DNA of 64,000 nt from Eucalyptus grandis (Eukaryota; Streptophyta; Magnoliopsida; Myrtales; Myrtaceae). The first letter of the stretch is position 1; every line of letters begins with the position of its first letter. The stretch lies in assembly GCF_016545825.1 (NCBI RefSeq), contig NC_052613.1, forward strand, positions 52,000,112-52,064,111. Direction: 5' to 3'. Both the position numbers and the translations under genes were made by a program. The notes beneath the pieces were generated by a model. It worked only from the letters and a program-made list of their open reading frames with translations, had not been told where the DNA came from and ran no database searches. This document shows positions 35,600 through 47,379 of this stretch, one piece after another.

Positions 35600-36015
35600 A
35601 CTTGACGATAGATAAATGGTTTATTGATTCTGGTGCTTCTTTTCATTGCACCTCGCAAAGAGACATATTTGATGATTATGCCAATAGAGATTTCGAACAA
35701 GTGGTTGTGGGAAACGACCACATGTGTCTCATTGTTGGGAAATGAACTATGACTGTGAACATCTCAGGTGGAGAATGTCTAGTTTTACGTGAAACTAGGC
35801 ATATTCCAGAATTAAAGAAAAATTTAATTTCAACCAGTAAACTTGACCAAGAAGGTTTGGTAATAACCTTTGGATGCGAAGAGTGGAAGATAACCTCAGG
35901 GGTAAGAGTAGTAGCAAAGAGAAAGCGTACATGTACACTTTACCTTCTCCAAAGAAACAGTATCAGTGATATGATTGCAACTACAATGGCTACAGGTAAT
36001 TTGTCTATACTTTGA
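35600..36015 (+). pseudogene. Copia protease and following linker, degenerate
   Basis: KWFIDSGASFHCTSQRDIF carries the aspartic protease DSGA motif. A TGA after LIVGK (35743-35745) stops the frame. It continues with ISGGECLVLRETRHIPELKK and NLISTSKLDQEG, the segment between protease and integrase. Confidence 0.82.
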
Positions 36016-36179
36016 CATTATCGTTTGGAAGATCTTGGTGAAAAAGGTGTAAAGCAATTACACTTGAGAAAATTACTTCCAAGTTTGCGTCGAGTTAGAT
36101 TTTTGTGAGAGTTGCATTTATGGAAAATAGAAATTTGTTAGTTTTCAATTGAATGGCGACAAAATAAAAACCAAAAGCT

Positions 36180-36890
36180 AGAGTTGGTTCATACTGATGT
36201 ATGAGGACCTGCTCAGGAACTCTCTTATGGCGGTAAGAGATATTTTGTTACCTTCATTGATGATGCGACAAGGAAGACTTGGGTCTATGTTTTTAGAGAA
36301 AAATCAGGGGATGTTTAAAATGTGGAAGACCATGGTAGAAAAAGAGATATGTTATTAGATTAAAGCTCTAAAGTTTGATAATGGGGGTGAATACACAAGT
36401 AAGAAATTTGCAGAATATTTGAGTCGAGAAGGCATACACAGATTAAAGACTGTTCCTGAACTCCACAAGAGAATGATGTAGCTAAAAGGATGAACATGAC
36501 TATTTTAGAACGTGCGAGATGCATAAGGCTACACGCGGGTCTCCCGCTACACTTATGGGTTGCCACAGTTGATGCAGCTATTTATCTTATCAACAGAAGT
36601 CCATTTAGTGCGTTGGATGGAGAAATACTATAAGAACAGTGGTCAAGTAAAAAGATTAATTATTCACATCTAAAGGTGTTTGGTTGTATTACATATACTT
36701 TGATTGACAAAGAGGATAGGAAAAAGCTTGATGCTAAGTCCTAAAAGTGCGTCTTTATCGGATACGGTGGCGATGGGTATAGTTATAGGTTTTGGGATTA
36801 TGAGAATAACAAAGTCATCCGCAGTCGGAATGTGGTATTCTATGAAGAAAAGATGTACAAGGATCGTCAGACAAAGCATGAAAAGGTAGT
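36180..36890 (+). pseudogene. Copia integrase, degenerate
   Basis: ELVHTDV, then TGA in place of the usual W, then GPAQELSYGGKRYFVTFIDD and DDATRKTWVYVFREKSGD mark the integrase core. KFDNGGEYTSKKFAEY follows after further stops. The frame is lost repeatedly up to 36890. Confidence 0.78.
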
Positions 36891-37206
36891 AGAACTAGAA
36901 TATGTTGAATTAGATACAATGCTCTTGAAGATGTTTCCAGTAGATCAAAGTGCACTTGAAAGAGTGGTTCAAGATGAGCCTATTATCAATGAAGAGGTAG
37001 TTCAAGAGGAACGTAGTGATTCAGAGAACACTAACGTCCTTGAAGTACCTGTATTGAGGAGGTCTACACGAGTGAGAAAGTCAAAGGTAATTTTTGATCT
37101 ATCAGCTAATTATATTCTGAGCCATATCTTATATACAGATTCAAGGGAAACGGAGACTTACGATGAGGCAAAGGTAGACACGTCTCACTTATAGTGGGAG
37201 TGTGCT

Positions 37207-38705
37207 ATGAAAGACGAGATGAGCTCATTACTTCATAACAAAACTTGGGAGTTGACCAAGTTCCTCATAGGTAAAAAAGCTCTATTAAACAAATGGGTGT
37301 ACAAGATTAAGAATAAAGCAAATGGTAGTATTAGATACAAGGCGAGACTTGTAATCAAGGGCTTTTCTAAAAAAGAAATGATCGATTACTCCGAGATATT
37401 TTCACTTGTAATGAAAATGACATCAATTAGAGTTCCGCTAAGTATAGTTGCAATGGAGGATCTTCATCTTGAGCAATTAGACGAAAAAAAAAAACGTTTT
37501 TACACGGTGACTTAGATGAAGAACTATACATGGCACAATTTAAGGGTTTTGTAGTCAAAGGTAAGGAGCACATGATATGTCGCTTAAAGAAAAGCTTGCA
37601 TGGGTTGAAACAAGCTCTGCGGTAATGGTACCTAAAATTTGATGGTTTTATGAAAGAAAAAGGTTTTGCACACTATAAGTCTAATCACTGTGTTTATTTT
37701 CGTAAGTATGATGATGATGACATTATGTATCTCTCTTTATATGTGGATGACATGCTAGTGGCTAGTTCCAATATGAAAAGAATCATATAAGTGAAGAAGA
37801 TGTTATCATTACAGTTTGCTATGAAAGACTTAGGAGAGGCCAAGAATATTTTAGGCATGAAAATCTTCAGGGACTGGAAAAATAAGTAAATATGACCGTC
37901 ACATGAAGACTATGTGAACAAGGTGTTAAAGAGATTTAACATGGACAAGGCAAAACCAGTTGCAACTCCTCTAGCGAGTCACTTCAAACTTTCCAAGAAT
38001 ATGTGTTTGAGCACTCAGGCTTTAAAAGATGAGATGGCAGTAGTTCCATATGCATCAGTAGTGAGGAGTTTGATGTATGCCATGGTGAGCACGAGACCAG
38101 ACATTGCACAAACAGTGGGAGTTGTGAGTCGATATATGCAGAACCTAGGCAGAGAGTATTGGAATATAGTGAAATGGATATTGAGATATCTAACAGGTAC
38201 TTCCAATTATTCACTTTCTTATTGTAGTACACCTCTAGAGTTGCAGGGTTATGTAGATGCAGATCATTTGGGTGATCAAGATAGTGGTAAGAGTACCACT
38301 AGATATGTCTTTACAATTGCAAATATAGCAGTGAGTTGGGTATCTCAACTACAAAAAGTAGTTGTTTTATCGACGACAAAAGCTGAATACGTGGCGATCA
38401 AAGAAGCCTCCAAGGAAATCATATGGTTACAAAATTACATGGAGGAGCTACATCGAAAACAGCCAGTCAGTACACTGTGGAATGATAGTCAAAGTGCAGT
38501 GCACTTAGCAAAGAATGTAGCTTATCACCCAATGACTAGACATATCAAGAAGCGTTATCATTTTATTAAATCAGCATTAAAAGATAATGAGTTAAAGTTA
38601 CAGAAGATTGATGGCTCGAAGAATCTAGCTGACATGTTGACCAAGGTAGTAGACAGAGAGAAGCATATTTTATGTACTTCTATCATTGGTATTACTCCAT
38701 GTTGA
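37207..38705 (+). pseudogene. Copia reverse transcriptase and RNase H, degenerate
   Basis: RT starts with MKDEMSSLLHNKTWELTKF and NKWVYKIKNKANGSIRYKAR. An A-run near 37483 shifts the frame before [14 protein letters not shown]. The catalytic LSLYVDDMLVAS is at about 37735-37770. The RNase H part at 37914-38705 is a 263-codon open frame with GYVDADHLGDQDSGKSTTRY, STTKAEYVAIKEASKEIIWL and NLADMLTKVV, which resembles Tnt1/Tork. At least three breaks separate the pieces. Confidence 0.85.
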
Positions 38706-38818
38706 TTGATGAGGAGTATCGCCGAGGCACAAGTTTTTCAAGTACTAATTTTTATTTTTTTTTAAGATGGATGCAAAGTTGCTTGGTGCTTGGATATATT
38801 TTTCTTCAAGTGGAAGAT

Positions 38819-39234
38819 TGTTATAGATGAAGCCAAATATTTTAAGGGCTTTTTTTGTCTTTTCTATTAGATTTTCTTTTAGGTTAAAAGTGATACATTT
38901 ATATTAGCGATGGTAAAATGCTAGCCGTTAAGACGCTGAAAAAGAAAATAGAAAGGCAAGAAAAAGAGAGAAGAAAAAAGTAAGTTTTTTTCTTTACGGG
39001 GGTTCTCAATCTCTTTGTGTTTTAATCTTAAGATCATCGTTGTATTCCAACTTTCTCCAAAGTCTAATGGATTCACAGAGTGTCTTTACACGGAGACGTA
39101 GCCCAGGTTTGGGTGAACTTCGTTAACAAATTTTCTGGCGTGTTCTTTTGATTCTGTTCTTTTATTATTATATTATACCTGGTGAATTGTTTGCAAGCGT
39201 TATTTTTCTGGAATCGACGTGCGATTTCGTAACA
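38819..39234 (+). repeat. 3' LTR of the Copia element at 34250-39234
   Basis: TGTTATAGATGAAGCC start, AACA end, followed by AATCT. Confidence 0.9.
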
Positions 39235-39634
39235 AATCTTGCCCATCACTCTGTAACTTCAACTACTATGTCCCTGACTCTTGCCAACTAATTTCCAACT
39301 CCACCGGTAGCAATAGTATTCGTCATGACCAAAAGAAAGGGAAAGAAGGAACATCAAATGTATATATGAGCCATCTGTGCAATTCCGTTATTGATATTTT
39401 GCTGCATAAGAAATACTTTTCCCACTTGAATAGGAGTTCGCCGTGTATCAACACAAGGGGTTAATATTGGCCATCGCTTGAACTATAGTGTTGCCCAAAA
39501 ATCATTAGCCAACAAGTATCGCTTGGAATCTACATTAATTTACAACGACAAATTTGAGCACTCAAAACTATGCTTCTCATGTTTTGATGACTTTTTTTTG
39601 GATGATAGATTGTCTATTATGAAGTTACAAACTC

Positions 39635-40221
39635 TTTTGCGCTTAAGGCTGATGACCACATAAAATGTTCATATCTTTTGAGAAAGATTTGTGTGATTAT
39701 TTTGCCTATTAAGTTATCAATTTCCATGGAGAATTTATTTAGTTAGGCAATCCATGAATATTGTGGATTTTTGAAAGCTAAATGAGATGTGTCAAGATAA
39801 TAAAAGATAAATCTTATCATATATACAAGCCCCTATTTATACATTATGAGATGAGTGGAAACATTCCATGTCTACATGATAAATGGTTTTCTTACAAAAG
39901 GTACATACACCAAAATGACAAAAGCCATTTTATTCTCTATCCTAAACATTACAAATAAACCATTGTTTAACTCATATTAGCAATATTTGGAGATTTTTTT
40001 TTTTTTTTGAGTTACTCCTTTCAAGAACCACCCTATATTGGGGTGAGATAGAGGTGAAATTGGTAGTTCGAGGTGAGAAAAATCAACAAAATTTTCTTGC
40101 TCTTGCTTATATCAAATTTCAAGCGTCTTCAATGGAGATGAACTCATACAAGAATTTAAGTGCCTTAAGATGATGAAAAACATTTATTTCTCCATCATAT
40201 GCACTTTTTATCCATTGCATT
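39635..40221. other. 587-bp stretch present in unit B and absent in unit A
   Basis: Unit A reads GTTACAAACTCGTCTAATTGAG where unit B has an AT-rich, non-coding stretch between AAACTC and GTCTAATTGAG. No target duplication or inverted ends were found, so it may be an insertion in B or a deletion in A. Confidence 0.6.
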
Positions 40222-40491
40222 GTCTAATTGAGCCTGCAAATTCATTTTTGACAACTCAAGTGGTGATCATCCCTACACTAGGGTAAGACAGATGAATTAC
40301 TGCATTGAAACAGTATGGTTCGATGCGTTGCTTGAAGGTAAAGATCCTAAGGGTTCAAAAATGTTGAATTTAACTAAAGTTGATGACACTGTAAAAACCA
40401 AGGTTTGGCAGGTCCGTGAATGCACTACACGAAATGCATCCAAAGAAAAAATACACAAAAAATTAAAAAAAAATGCTTGGAAAAAAAAAGA

Positions 40492-40494
<3 letters not shown>

Positions 40495-40535
<41 letters not shown>
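40495..40535 (+). repeat. (GA)n microsatellite
   Basis: About 20 AG units. The corresponding tract in unit A (about 9650) has only six units. Confidence 0.95.
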
Positions 40536-40540
<5 letters not shown>

Positions 40541-41219
40541 GGAATAATGCAATGACAATCCTAAATTTTGTTACAAAAGTGTAACTAAGTCCTAAAACTT
40601 ATAGAAAATGAAATCAAGTCATGAAACTTATAAAATTGGTGTGATTGAGCCATTTCATTGATTCCATCTAACTTGGCTAACGGAAAATGCTGGTGTGGTT
40701 TATTTCTCTCTATCCTATGTGGCGATAACGTATTTAAAATAATGTTTTTTTTTTGTGAAAGGTAAGAATATATCGAGATTTAAACCAAACTATACAAGAG
40801 AGTACGAAGCCAAAAACTTACACCCAAAGTGACAACATGTCAAAGCGAGTGGAAGGGAACCGAAAGAGACAAGGAAGACAGCAAACAAACTGAAAAGCCC
40901 AAACAATAGGCAAAAACAAAACAGCACAGCAAGCAACAACCCTCCGGACAGGAAGCCATCAGTTGCCACCGAGCAACCAAGCAAAGGTTGACATCAGCAG
41001 CATCCCGCTTAAGCCAATCTCAACCCATATACTGTCAACAACCATGGCGTCCTATGAAGCCGGAGAGGCAAGAAGGCACGGTAGGGAGAACAATCACCAG
41101 GTGCCAAAAATGGAAAACCCGAACAAGGCAACAGTCGCCACCTATTTAAAATAATGTTGTTTTGGTCAAAATCTAACTTTTTAATATAGATTTTATTCAA
41201 ATTTGATTAAAAATAAACT

Positions 41220-41272
<53 letters not shown>

Positions 41273-41563
41273 AATTGTAATTTAGCTTGTTTAAATTTAA
41301 TTTAAATAAATTTTGTATTAAAAATTAAGTTTAAATCAAAACGACAGCGTTTTAATCTTATATTTTATGTTTTAGTCATGTCATCGTCACTTAGCAGAGA
41401 GAAAATATTAAAAAAAAGTTATGTCAACATTTTCTATTAGTCAAGTTGGACAAAATTAACGAAATGACTCAATTGTATCAATTTGACAAATTTTAAGACA
41501 AGGTTATACTTTTTATAAGTTTTAGTTGTCAATTGTAATTTCATAATAAGTTTTAAGATTTCC
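40541..41563. mobile_element. MULE-like MITE, unit B copy, split by a LINE fragment
   Basis: Counterpart of 9671-10312 with the same inverted ends (AATCCTAAATTTTGTTACAA at left, facing its complement near 41560). Interrupted at 40747-41142. A (GA)n tract lies at 41225-41268. Confidence 0.6.
40747..41142 (-). mobile_element. 5'-truncated LINE 3' end (or SINE) with poly(A)
   Basis: Flanked by the 16-bp direct repeat TATTTAAAATAATGTT (40731-40746 and 41143-41158). Unit A has a single similar site at about 9851. The + strand starts with a T run; on the - strand the end reads CTCTTGTATAGTTTGGTTTA and CGATATATTCTTACCTTTCAC before poly(A), which is how many plant L1 3' ends look. The 64-codon - strand frame inside is not a gene. 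Confidence 0.75.
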
Positions 41564-42180
41564 AAAATGAAAGAAAAAAATAGCAAAAAGATGTGGCTAA
41601 AGCCAAGTGTGCAAAAAAACAAAAACAAAAAAAATCCCCAATAGAGAAGCAGTGATCTCTCAAGTTTTGGAAAGATTGGTATTGGATTCTTGTGGTCGAT
41701 AAAGGATCTAAATGAGAAGAGAATCGCCGATGAAAGAGAAGATTGGTAACAATGTTAAGGTGATCACCAACTCTAAACACCTTCAATGAATTTTTTTAGC
41801 CTAACTAATCTTTCTATTTCTCAAACTCGCATTACATTTTTTATAAAGTCTCTTAGATTAGGGCACCTTAATTAACGTAGGAGCTTCAAATGTAAAAATC
41901 TTCACTCGAAGAAGTTTAGACAATATTGTTTCTATCTCATTTTGAAGGGGTCTTTATTTGTAAACCTGACGAAGATTATAAATAAAGAATATTTCTTTCA
42001 AAATCATAAATTGAAATAATCTTTTTTGATAAGCTGTTAACCAAGTATAGATAAAAGACTTCTAAGATTGGTAAGCTTGTACCACTTGCCAGGAAACTCA
42101 AACCCTTGTCAAGTGTTTCTCCTTTTCCTGCATCACTTGTCGGGACGAAATAGCCTTCTAAATTAGAGTGAGCCAAAAGC

Positions 42181-42252
42181 TTAGTTGAAATGGATGGCAG
42201 TGAATTGCCTAGACCTGTAAACGCTGATGCAGTCAAGAAGTATTTTCCATAA
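42181..42252 (+). pseudogene. C-terminal end of a Gypsy (Tat-type) polyprotein
   Basis: The frame LVEMDGSELPRPVNADAVKK YFP ends at TAA (42250-42252). A tail of the form DG.ELPRPVNAD.LK.Y is typical for the end of plant Gypsy pol polyproteins of the Tat group. Only these 23 codons are present, since unit B sequence lies directly upstream. No other Gypsy coding sequence exists in the window. Confidence 0.7.
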
Positions 42253-43209
42253 ATGAAATCAAGGCCAAGGAGCCACTTCATGCACAATCCGAGTCGCATA
42301 GCATCATAGATATCATGCATATATTACATACACACATATCTAATTGTGTTTTAGGCACCCTACCGTTCGATGAGGAAATGGCGGAGGAAAAAGTCAAATC
42401 AAGGACTCATCAAGTCTCCACACATACGGCTGAGTATCTCCTCTTCTTGAATGAGAGGTAAACCGGGACAGTGGAAACAAAAAAAAAAGATAAATAAAAG
42501 ATGATATTAAAAAAAAACAACAACAAAAAAGTGCTTCATGTCTGTGACCCTCGAGAAAAGGGCCTCATAAAAATGACTTTATTCGGGCAAAAGGGTGAAA
42601 CGTTAACCATGTCAAACAAGAAGTGCTTAGGATGAAAAAATGTAAGGCGACCTTCTCTTAGGATGAAGGATTCATCCACATTAAAAACAAAGATAGAAAT
42701 GATAAAGGTGTTTCCTTCATCAATCCCAAGCATCGCACTAATCCCTTGCTAAGCCTTTGGACTGAATAAAGATGATCCATCAAAATACCCCTGTTGAGAG
42801 CGACCCTACACTAGGTCAACATAGGAGGTTTCGATCGTGTTGTAGCGAAAGATTAAGAAAGATTTTATTACTTTCACTTGCATCAATCTTCTGGTAATAG
42901 CTTTAGAGGAATTCTTATTAGAACTTGACTCATCCCAAGGTGAAGAAGAGCATTTCCTTCTCTACCCAAACACTGATATTCGTTGCTTTAACCAATTTGG
43001 GCTTGATTGTTCATTTCTAAACCCCGAGCGGTGATCATCTCCCTTCATTGGGGCAAGGCATAAGGATTGACCACATACATTTGATATTTACAAGAAAACG
43101 TGAAAAGCATCTCAAAAGTCATAAGAGTTCCAAAGTTCAAAGAGTAAAAAGTTTGACAAAATTAAGGGGCATGAAAAAGCAATGTGCCTGGTAAAAACAA
43201 GGTCAATGC

Positions 43210-44109
43210 TGTTGGAGAAATCTCAGTGAAAGTGTTTTGAAGTTGACAAAACGTTTCCATCAGTCTAGTCTAAAGGTCTGCAGACTCTGCTAGTTAAAGT
43301 CTGAAAACTTCCGAACAGCCAAACTCAAGACTCAAAGTCTATCCTCATTGACAGTCTCTAATCCGTTGAAGAAAGGTTATCCAGAACTGGATGTTTTGTT
43401 CAGGATTTAACCTTATCTTCTGGAGAAGATCTCGTGGCTGGAGAAGACATATCGAATCCTTTGATTGATCAAGTTTGATTCAATGACTGAAGATTCGATG
43501 ATTGTCTAAATATTATTGGAAGGTTCTACTTATGGAAACCGAGATCCCGATTGTATGGGCGAACGAGATTGATGGGCTATCAACACGTTCCTTTAATAGC
43601 TCGAACAATCTTCCTAATTGATTCCGTCCAACGGGTAGATTGGAGGAATTCCTTTGGTAAGTGCCAACGGGTATGATGGCATAAATGAGTATATAAGGAA
43701 GATGTTCTTAGTTGTTCAAGAAGGGCGCGATAGAAGAATTCCAAAGTCTGAAGCTCCTATTTGTTTAGATAAATCCTTTGAGCGAATACTTGTATACAAA
43801 AGAGAGTCTATATTTGTGAGAGACCTTGAGGAGGTGTGGTAGAACATCTACACTTTGTGGAATCAATGCAAAGCTGTCTTTGTAACTTCTCTTTTGATTA
43901 TAGTGAAATCCAGCCGGTGGGTTGTCGGTGCGGAAGAGTGGACGTAGGCTTGGAATAAGCCGAACCACTATAAATCCTGTGTTCAATTTTCTCTTCCTTA
44001 CTCTCTATACCTCGATCGTATTTCAATTTGTTAAGAATTGCTTCGTGTTTGAGACAAATTGTTTGTGCGCCTATTCACCCCCCTCTAGGTGTTTATACTA
44101 GCAATATCA
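43210..44109 (+). repeat. 5' LTR of the SIRE-like Copia
   Basis: Pairs with 51874-52767. A 62-codon frame at 43654-43842 is repeated in the 3' LTR. Confidence 0.92.
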
Positions 44110-44170
44110 ATTGGTATCGAGCACATGTACTTACTTTATTTGAAGTGTTTTACTTCATAGTAAAAGATCC

Positions 44171-45868
44171 ATGGCTAGTATGCTAGCACCGGGGCGATGG
44201 AAGGGCAAAGCAATACCAGACCACCCTACTTTGATGGAAAGGATTACAACATCCGGAAGAACAAGATGAAAGCTTTCCTACGATCAAAGGATCCTCGGAA
44301 TGGGATGTTGTAGAAAAGGAATTACTCCTACCACTTTGCATCGATCTACGAAAGAGGAAAAGAAACTGAAGAAACCAGCGGAATGTCTCGGGAAGAAATA
44401 ATCAAGAGACAAACACTCGATGCAAAAGCAATTTACTCCTTATATTGTGCTTTATCACCAACTGAATATAATAGAATATCTTCTTGTGGTACAGCAAAAG
44501 AAGTTTGGGACAGATTGCATATCACCTATGAAGGAACAGATCGAGTAAAGGAAACAAGAATCAACATTCTTCTCGGTCAATACGAAGCCTTGAATGAAAC
44601 CCGGAGAATCAATATCGACATGTTTAGTCGTTTCTACGATATTGTGAATGGTCTTGAAAATCAAGGTCAACCAACTTCGATCCCATGAAGGTAAACAAGC
44701 TACTGCGTGGACTCTCCGAGGATTGGAATCACATAAAGACTTCGATAAGAGAGACGCAGAGAATCATGCCACTATCTCGACGAGCTGATTGGAACTCTTC
44801 AGTCCTATGAAGTGGAAAGAATCAATGAAGATGAAGATCCAAAAGGTAAGAAATCCATTGCATTAAAATCAAATGATGATTCGATGATACAGATTCGAAG
44901 ATGATATGGATGATGAGGAGCTTGCTCTCATGATAAGAAGATTCAGAAAACTAAATAGAAAAGGAAGAAGGTTCAACTCAAAGAAACAAAGCTTTCAAAG
45001 ACAGCGGACCAAGTCTCGTGATGATGAGGAACCAAATAAAGATGTAGTCTGCTTTGAATGCAAGAAAAAGGGACACGTCGGACCCAACCTGTCCTCTTAC
45101 GAAGAAGAAGAGAGGAAAAGCTAAAAAATTTCGAAAAGCTCTCAAAGCTGAAACCGGAGGTGATACCGAGTGTGAAGAAAGTGATAATGAATATGCCAAT
45201 CTATGTCGATGGCACAATCGGACTCGGACTGGATCGGACTCGGGATCGGACTCGGACAGTGAATTTGAGGCAAGTGATTTTAAAATTCCTGTCAAAGTTT
45301 CTAAATATATTGATGAACTATGCTTTTGTCTTAAGACTTCTCTCAAAAGAATTTCCGAACTGAAAAAAGAAAACTCAGCTCTAAAACAAAAGGAAAATGT
45401 TTTAGTAGAAAGAGTTAAAAGTCTAGACTTGTATGTTTCCAATCTTAAAGAAAATGAAGATAATCTTTTAAAAGAAAATACTTTTTAAAAACAGACTTAT
45501 CAAATATATCAAAGAAATTTTCTATAGGGTCTGAAAAACTTGAGAAAATTCTTTCAAAGCACAAGACCTTACTTCAATATGGCTGGTCTAGGTATGACAG
45601 AAGAAACAATCCCCTTGATTGATTTTCCTAAAGTAAAAGAAAGAATTAAGAAAAGGCTTTCAAGTGAGGTTTACAAAAATCACTTCAAGAAAGTTTTTGT
45701 AAAACCTGTAGGTAGAAATGCTCTCAGATGTTCTAAGTGCAACAGTCCGGATCGCTTTGAAAAAGAGTGTCCTATGGTATGGAAACCTGTTAAGAAAGTA
45801 TGGGTTAATACTGTTTATCTTACTAACACCAAAGGACCCAAGAAAATTTGGGTACCAAAGAAAGCTTG
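44171..45868 (+). pseudogene. SIRE-like gag with zinc knuckle, frame-broken
   Basis: The start region reads RPPYFDGKDY after the ATG at 44171. The UBN2-type core at 44383-44688 is intact (TLDAKAIYSLYCALSPTEYN, KEVWDRLHITYEGTDRVKE). A first knuckle CFECKKKGHVGPN near 45049 lacks its last cysteine through a frameshift. A second one near 45725-45770 reads CSKCNSPDRFEKEC. An acidic serine/aspartate-rich run and a coiled-coil-like stretch lie between (about 45230-45480). Confidence 0.82.
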
Positions 45869-45879
45869 AGACTTTATTT

Positions 45880-46092
45880 TAAATGCAGGTCTCCGTCAAG
45901 AAACAGGTAAAGTGGTATCTTGACAGCGGATGCTCAAGACACATGACAGGAGACTCAAATTGCTTTATAAAGATTGCTCAAGTAAATGGTGGAAAAGTTT
46001 CATTTGGAGGAAACAGCAAAGGAAGTATTGTGGGATTTGGAACCGTGAAAATTGGAACTCTCACAATAAGTAATGTTTCCTTAGTGGAATGA
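45880..46092 (+). pseudogene. Copia protease, SIRE-like
   Basis: KWYLDSGCSRHMTGDSNCF holds the DSG catalytic motif in the DSGCSRHMTG form usual for this lineage. FGGNSKGSIVGFGTV follows. A TGA after VSLVE (46090-46092) interrupts the frame. Confidence 0.85.
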
Positions 46093-46122
46093 CTCAATTA
46101 CAATCTTCTCAGCATTAGTCAA

Positions 46123-47110
46123 TTGTGTGATACTGGTTTCAAGATCTTCTTTCAAGAAGGAACATGTTACGGAATCGGTAAAGACTATACTCGGTCTTTC
46201 ATGGGTCGAAGACATGGAAATATCTATCTTACGGATGTGAAACCAAATGAATCGCAATGCCTTATCTCAATTCAAGACGAAGCAAGCTTATGGCACAAAA
46301 AGCTTGGTCATGTCAACATGAAGCAATTAGCCAAAATTTCTTCAAATCAGCTTGTTCGAGGACTACCCCGGTTGCCATACCAAAAGACTGATTCATGCAC
46401 TCCATGTATTCCGGAAAGCAGGTAAGAAATTCTTTTAAGCCAATTAATTATGTCTCTACTAATCATGTACTACGGTTGCTGCATATGGATCTCTTCGGAC
46501 CAACCGAACTCAAAGTATTGGGGGTAAGAAGTATTACCTAGTAATTGTTGATGATTACTCCCGTTTTACTTGGGTATATTTCCTTGCAAGTAAGTCTGAA
46601 ACCTTTTCGTATTTTGAAAAATTTGCTAAATTGGTTCAAAATGAAAAAGGATGTGTTATCTCTAGTATAAGAACATATCATGGAGGTGAATTTGAAAATC
46701 AAGATTTTACAAAATTCTGTGATGAATCTGGCTGTAAGCATGTGTTTTCCTCTCCATATACTCCTCAAAGAAAATGGAGTTGTGGAAAGAAAGAACAGAT
46801 CTCTTCAAGAAATGGCTAGAACTCTTTTAATTGAAAGTAAAATTTCTTCTCGATTTTGGGCTGAAGTTTGAAAATTTCAACAGCTTGCTATATCATCAAT
46901 AGAGTCTTCTTAAGATCTATTCTTCGAAAACCCCTTATGAGTTATTCAAAGAAAAGAAGCCTATTGTTTCATACTTTCATGTATTTGGTTGCAAATGTTT
47001 TATATTGAAAAATGCAAAAGATCGAGTTGGTAAGTTTGAAGAAAGATCAGATGAAGGTATCTTCCTTGGATATTCTACTTCAAGCAAAGCTTAGAGAGTC
47101 TATAACAAGA
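46123..47110 (+). pseudogene. Copia GAG-pre-integrase and integrase, frame-broken
   Basis: LWHKKLGHVNMKQLAKIS and C-TPC form the pre-integrase zinc box (46290-46420). The catalytic core is recognisable in pieces: LVIVDDYSRFTWVYFLASKS (about 46540), RTYHGGEFENQDF (about 46670), SSPYTPQRKWSCGKK, where the usual QNG is disturbed, and RSLQEMARTLLIESKIS in the next frame. At least three small shifts are present. Confidence 0.83.
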
Positions 47111-47379
47111 AGAGTTAGTCTGTAGAGGAGTCAATGAATGTCAAATTTCAAGACTCAACGCAAGATGAATCAAATCAGACTCATCAAGAAGAGTCCGAAC
47201 ACATCCCGCACCCTCCAAAGTCTACAACTCAAGAAGCATCTCGGACTCTGGAAAACCAGCATCGGGTTGTTAGTGAAGATCCAAATAAAGAAAGAGATCA
47301 TCAACCGACAAATCAACAAGTAACCGGGAAGCATAAGTCCAGTCATCCCAAAGATCTTATAATTGGCGAAATTTATGAA

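Larger units (their letters stand above)
34250..39234 (+). mobile_element. Copia LTR retrotransposon (Tork/Tnt1-like), old and degenerate
   Basis: LTRs at 34250-34670 and 38819-39234 (421 and 416 bp) start TGTTATA and end AACA. The target duplication is GATCT (34245-34249) against AATCT (39235-39239); unit A has GATCTTGCCC uninterrupted at about 8994. The primer site TCGTATCAGAGC (34673-34684) differs by one base from the tRNA-Met form. A purine tract (CAAGTGGAAGA) precedes the 3' LTR. The LTRs differ at many sites and the coding region has many stops, so it is older than the Copia at 23570. Confidence 0.92.
14283..42180 (+). repeat. Duplication unit B (carries MATE copy 2), expanded by insertions
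   Basis: Collinear with 2388-10938. Differences are almost all insertions here: solo LTR 14767-15449, Harbinger-like 16037-16788, LINE tail 19385-19411, nested block 21916-31558, LINE 31878-33929, Copia 34250-39234, an indel at 39635-40221, and LINE fragment 40747-41142. The right end stops exactly where the truncated Gypsy element begins. Confidence 0.85.
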
